The notes under the pieces: model-generated
Databases searched by the model: none
Told to the model about the DNA's origin: nothing
Seen by the model: only the letters and a program-made list of their open reading frames with translations
From: a virus
Direction: 5' to 3' (one strand)
Length of the DNA stretch: 44,749 bases
IMG/VR virus record: IMGVR_UViG_3300008448_000172
Span: 1-44,749 of that record
In this document: positions 43,221-44,749 of the stretch, in pieces
Numbering within the stretch: the first letter of the stretch is position 1
Layout: every line of letters starts with the position of its first letter
Translations under genes and position numbers: made by a program

Positions 43221-43554
43221 ATGCGGAACTGAGCACAAGAAACGCGGGGCATTTTGCAGCAGACCTTGTGCTAACTCTCGTCAATGGACAGAAGAACAGA
43301 AGCAGGTATTTTCAAAGAAGCAAAAAGAATATATGGCCAAGGATGAGTCCGAAGGTCATAGGTATAAAAAGTCTATTCAGACTACAATGCTACATAAAAC
43401 TGGTCAAATGGGTAGGGGTATTGCAACTGAAAGAATTGAAGATGTGATGACCGACCCAGATGACTATTTTCTTGTCCCGCCTTCACAGGACATAAATCAT
43501 TTTGTCGAGGATGGGGATTACTGGGAGGTGGTAGATGACCATAATAAATACTGA
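43201..43554 (+). CDS. Zinc-finger protein, possible homing-endonuclease relative
   Basis: A protein of 117 residues from ATG 43201 (the frame is open further up without a better start). The N-terminus has a zinc-finger: TCPKCGTEHKKRGAFCSRPCANSRQWTEEQ, with Cys 5, 8, 20 and 24. This start is typical of phage HNH/NUMOD-type homing endonucleases and of a set of short zinc-finger phage proteins. No HNH catalytic motif is visible in the rest, which is acidic (EDVMTDPDDYFLVPP). It may therefore be a truncated nuclease or a standalone DNA-binding protein. Confidence 0.6.
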   Translation: MTKTCPKCGTEHKKRGAFCSRPCANSRQWTEEQKQVFSKKQKEYMAKDESEGHRYKKSIQTTMLHKTGQMGRGIATERIEDVMTDPDDYFLVPPSQDINHFVEDGDYWEVVDDHNKY

Positions 43555-43572
43555 TTTAGATATGGTATTATT

Positions 43573-43968
43573 ATGTGGTTATATAAAGATGTTCCCTTAG
43601 AGGAAATTCCTGAAAATGCATATGGATATGTTTATTTGATAACAAACAATGTTACGGGTAAAAAATACATAGGTAAAAAATTGTTTTGGTTTAAAAAAAC
43701 TAAAACGGTTAAAGGCAAAAAGAAAAGATTAAAAGCAGAATCTGATTGGAGAGAATATTGGTCTTCATCTGATGATGTAAAGAAAGATGTAGAGACCTAC
43801 GGTAAAGATAATTTCATTCGAGAAATTCTTCATATCTGCCCTAATAAAGGATCATGTAATTATTTAGAAGCACGAGAACAAATGGATAGAAGAGTTCTTG
43901 AAACGGATGAATATTATAATGGTCAGATTCAATGCAGAGTACATAGAACACATATTAAGGTAAAATAA
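43573..43968 (+). CDS. GIY-YIG endonuclease-like protein (SegE type)
   Basis: A protein of 131 residues. The GIY-YIG signature is present as YGYVYLITN (17-25) and KKYIGKKL (30-37). A conserved Glu lies in NYLEAREQMDRRVLE and basic residues in the central part. Its layout resembles the phage SegE-like GIY-YIG family, whose members include homing endonucleases. The GIY triplet is GYVY here, a usual variation. No separate DNA-recognition domain is present, so activity may be limited or different. An AATAAATA at 43543-43550 lies upstream inside the previous gene. Confidence 0.75.
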   Translation: MWLYKDVPLEEIPENAYGYVYLITNNVTGKKYIGKKLFWFKKTKTVKGKKKRLKAESDWREYWSSSDDVKKDVETYGKDNFIREILHICPNKGSCNYLEAREQMDRRVLETDEYYNGQIQCRVHRTHIKVK

Positions 43969-43972
43969 TATT

Positions 43973-44605
43973 ATGTCATTTTTAGTTGCGAACACGCCAC
44001 CTGTTCATTGTTATATTCGTAAAGAATTTCTCTATGATTTTGAAAAAGGACACGGGGAATTTGAACCTTGTGTCTGGGTATCAATAAAAAGTATACGAGG
44101 ACAAGCATTTAGAATAGAAGCATATTTACCTAATTACGGAGCTTTATATGATAAATTACCTTTACACGCTTTCGTTAGTAGAACAGAAAATCTACCTGGA
44201 GAATTTTTACCGCTAGACACTCTGCAAATTTGGGATTGCTTTGATTATGATATTGCGATCATACAAAAGGCATTTCTAAGTAATTTAAGTTGCAAATTCT
44301 ATGCGAAAGATAAAAATTTCTACACAGGTAACTATCTGTTTACCGTCGACAATGCACATCCTGATAGAAATATAATCGACATGGGATACAGCGAATGGCC
44401 AGAGGATCATAAAAGCTTTAACTTTATTGAATTGGATAATGGTCAATACGCAGCACAACCTAATAATCGTTGTTTATTCTTCGATGCAGCAAGCAATCCA
44501 AAAGAATTAAAATTCCCAGACTTTAAAGTGTGTACTAAGAAATATATTGTAGAGCAAAATCCTAAATGGTCGTTGGGGGATTCAACAACAGTAATGTATG
44601 AATAA
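43973..44605 (+). CDS. Conserved phage protein of unknown function
   Basis: A protein of 210 residues that begins MSFLVANTPPVHCYIRKEFLYD and contains KGHGEFEPCVWVSIKSIRGQAF, YGALYDKLPLHAFVS and IQIWDCFDYDIAI-like text (LQIWDCFDYDIAI). The pattern recurs in marine T4-like phages beside replication genes and is annotated as hypothetical. Its N-x-G-Q-Y-A-A-Q-P-N-N-R near the end (DNGQYAAQPNNR) is also typical. It is beta-rich, with no membrane segment or obvious catalytic motif. It overlaps the next gene by 8 bases. Confidence 0.7.
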   Translation: MSFLVANTPPVHCYIRKEFLYDFEKGHGEFEPCVWVSIKSIRGQAFRIEAYLPNYGALYDKLPLHAFVSRTENLPGEFLPLDTLQIWDCFDYDIAIIQKAFLSNLSCKFYAKDKNFYTGNYLFTVDNAHPDRNIIDMGYSEWPEDHKSFNFIELDNGQYAAQPNNRCLFFDAASNPKELKFPDFKVCTKKYIVEQNPKWSLGDSTTVMYE

Positions 44606-44749
44606 TGATAGATTGTTCACATACCTTCTTCTTTTAACCGCATTGAGTATTTCTGCAGTAGCAGGATATTTCTCAATCGTTGGTCTGACTCTAATCTTCT
44701 CCGCGGCATTTTGGCCTATCGTAACGATGGGTGTGGTACTTGAACTAGG
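44598..44749 (+). CDS. Membrane protein, N-terminal part (3' truncated)
   Basis: ATG at 44598 overlaps the previous stop by 8 bases and the frame stays open to the window edge. The first 50 residues hold two hydrophobic segments (LFTYLLLLTALSISAVAGYF and LIFSAAFWPIVTMGVVLEL) around a short turn. This start is familiar from a large membrane protein of marine T4-like phages that is usually unannotated. The rest of the gene lies outside the window. Confidence 0.65.
   Translation, partial: MNNDRLFTYLLLLTALSISAVAGYFSIVGLTLIFSAAFWPIVTMGVVLEL

Noticed and set aside
43543-43550. AATAAATA as a late promoter for the GIY-YIG gene
   Set aside because: One mismatch, located inside the coding end of the previous gene, and AT-rich chance matches are frequent.

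Overview
The window looks like part of the genome of a T4-like (contractile-tailed) marine bacteriophage. It is AT-rich, almost fully coding, and every convincing gene is on the + strand with short gaps or 1-17 base overlaps. Evidence for the T4-like assignment: two exact copies of the T4-type late promoter octamer TATAAATA ahead of virion genes, a T4 gp61-type primase, phage class I ribonucleotide reductase, and very large tail-fibre genes. No photosynthesis genes are seen. The AT-rich composition suits an AT-rich marine host (a SAR11-like alphaproteobacterium is a guess, not shown).

Layout. (1) 1-7577: virion and head-associated genes: the end of a fibre or baseplate-type protein, a structural protein, a large protein with an N-terminal HxGH nucleotidyltransferase domain, a Dps-like ferritin, two small basic proteins, a repeat-bearing protein and an Ig-like structural protein. 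Three of these (at 1771, 4039 and 4485) begin with a short segment resembling the T4 capsid-targeting peptide, suggesting proteins packed inside the head. (2) 7604-31746: about 24 kb of giant tail-fibre genes made of shared beta-repeat modules, pectin-lyase-like domains, collagen-like GPT/GPS/GAT repeats and two C-terminal S74 autocleaving chaperones. A three-gene fibre cassette (7604/10518/10885) is present again in diverged form (18096/22248/22582). Between the copies lie a fused glycosyltransferase-FkbM methyltransferase and another fibre gene. (3) 31739-34624: a subtilisin-like protease with a complete catalytic triad, two conserved phage proteins and a coiled-coil membrane protein.

(4) 34625-44749: the early or metabolic module. 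It opens with a perfect sigma70-type promoter (TTGACA-17-TATAAT) and a hairpin that overlaps the ribosome-binding site of the primase gene. Then come ThyX, a probable spanin pair, NrdA, a glutamine-amidotransferase-like protein, a small membrane protein, an A-type Fe-S carrier, NrdB, a zinc-ribbon protein, dCMP deaminase, a cytidylyltransferase-like protein, two more small zinc-binding proteins, a GIY-YIG nuclease-like protein, a conserved phage protein and the start of a membrane protein.

How the genes work together. The downstream module supplies deoxynucleotides (NrdAB, ThyX, dCMP deaminase), primes replication, and includes an envelope-disruption pair. The upstream modules build the virion. 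The most interesting hypotheses are (a) glycosylation and methylation of the Thr/Ser-rich collagen-like fibres by the fused enzyme next to them, and (b) packaging of enzymes (nucleotidyltransferase, perhaps Dps) in the capsid. Both are inferences from sequence and context.
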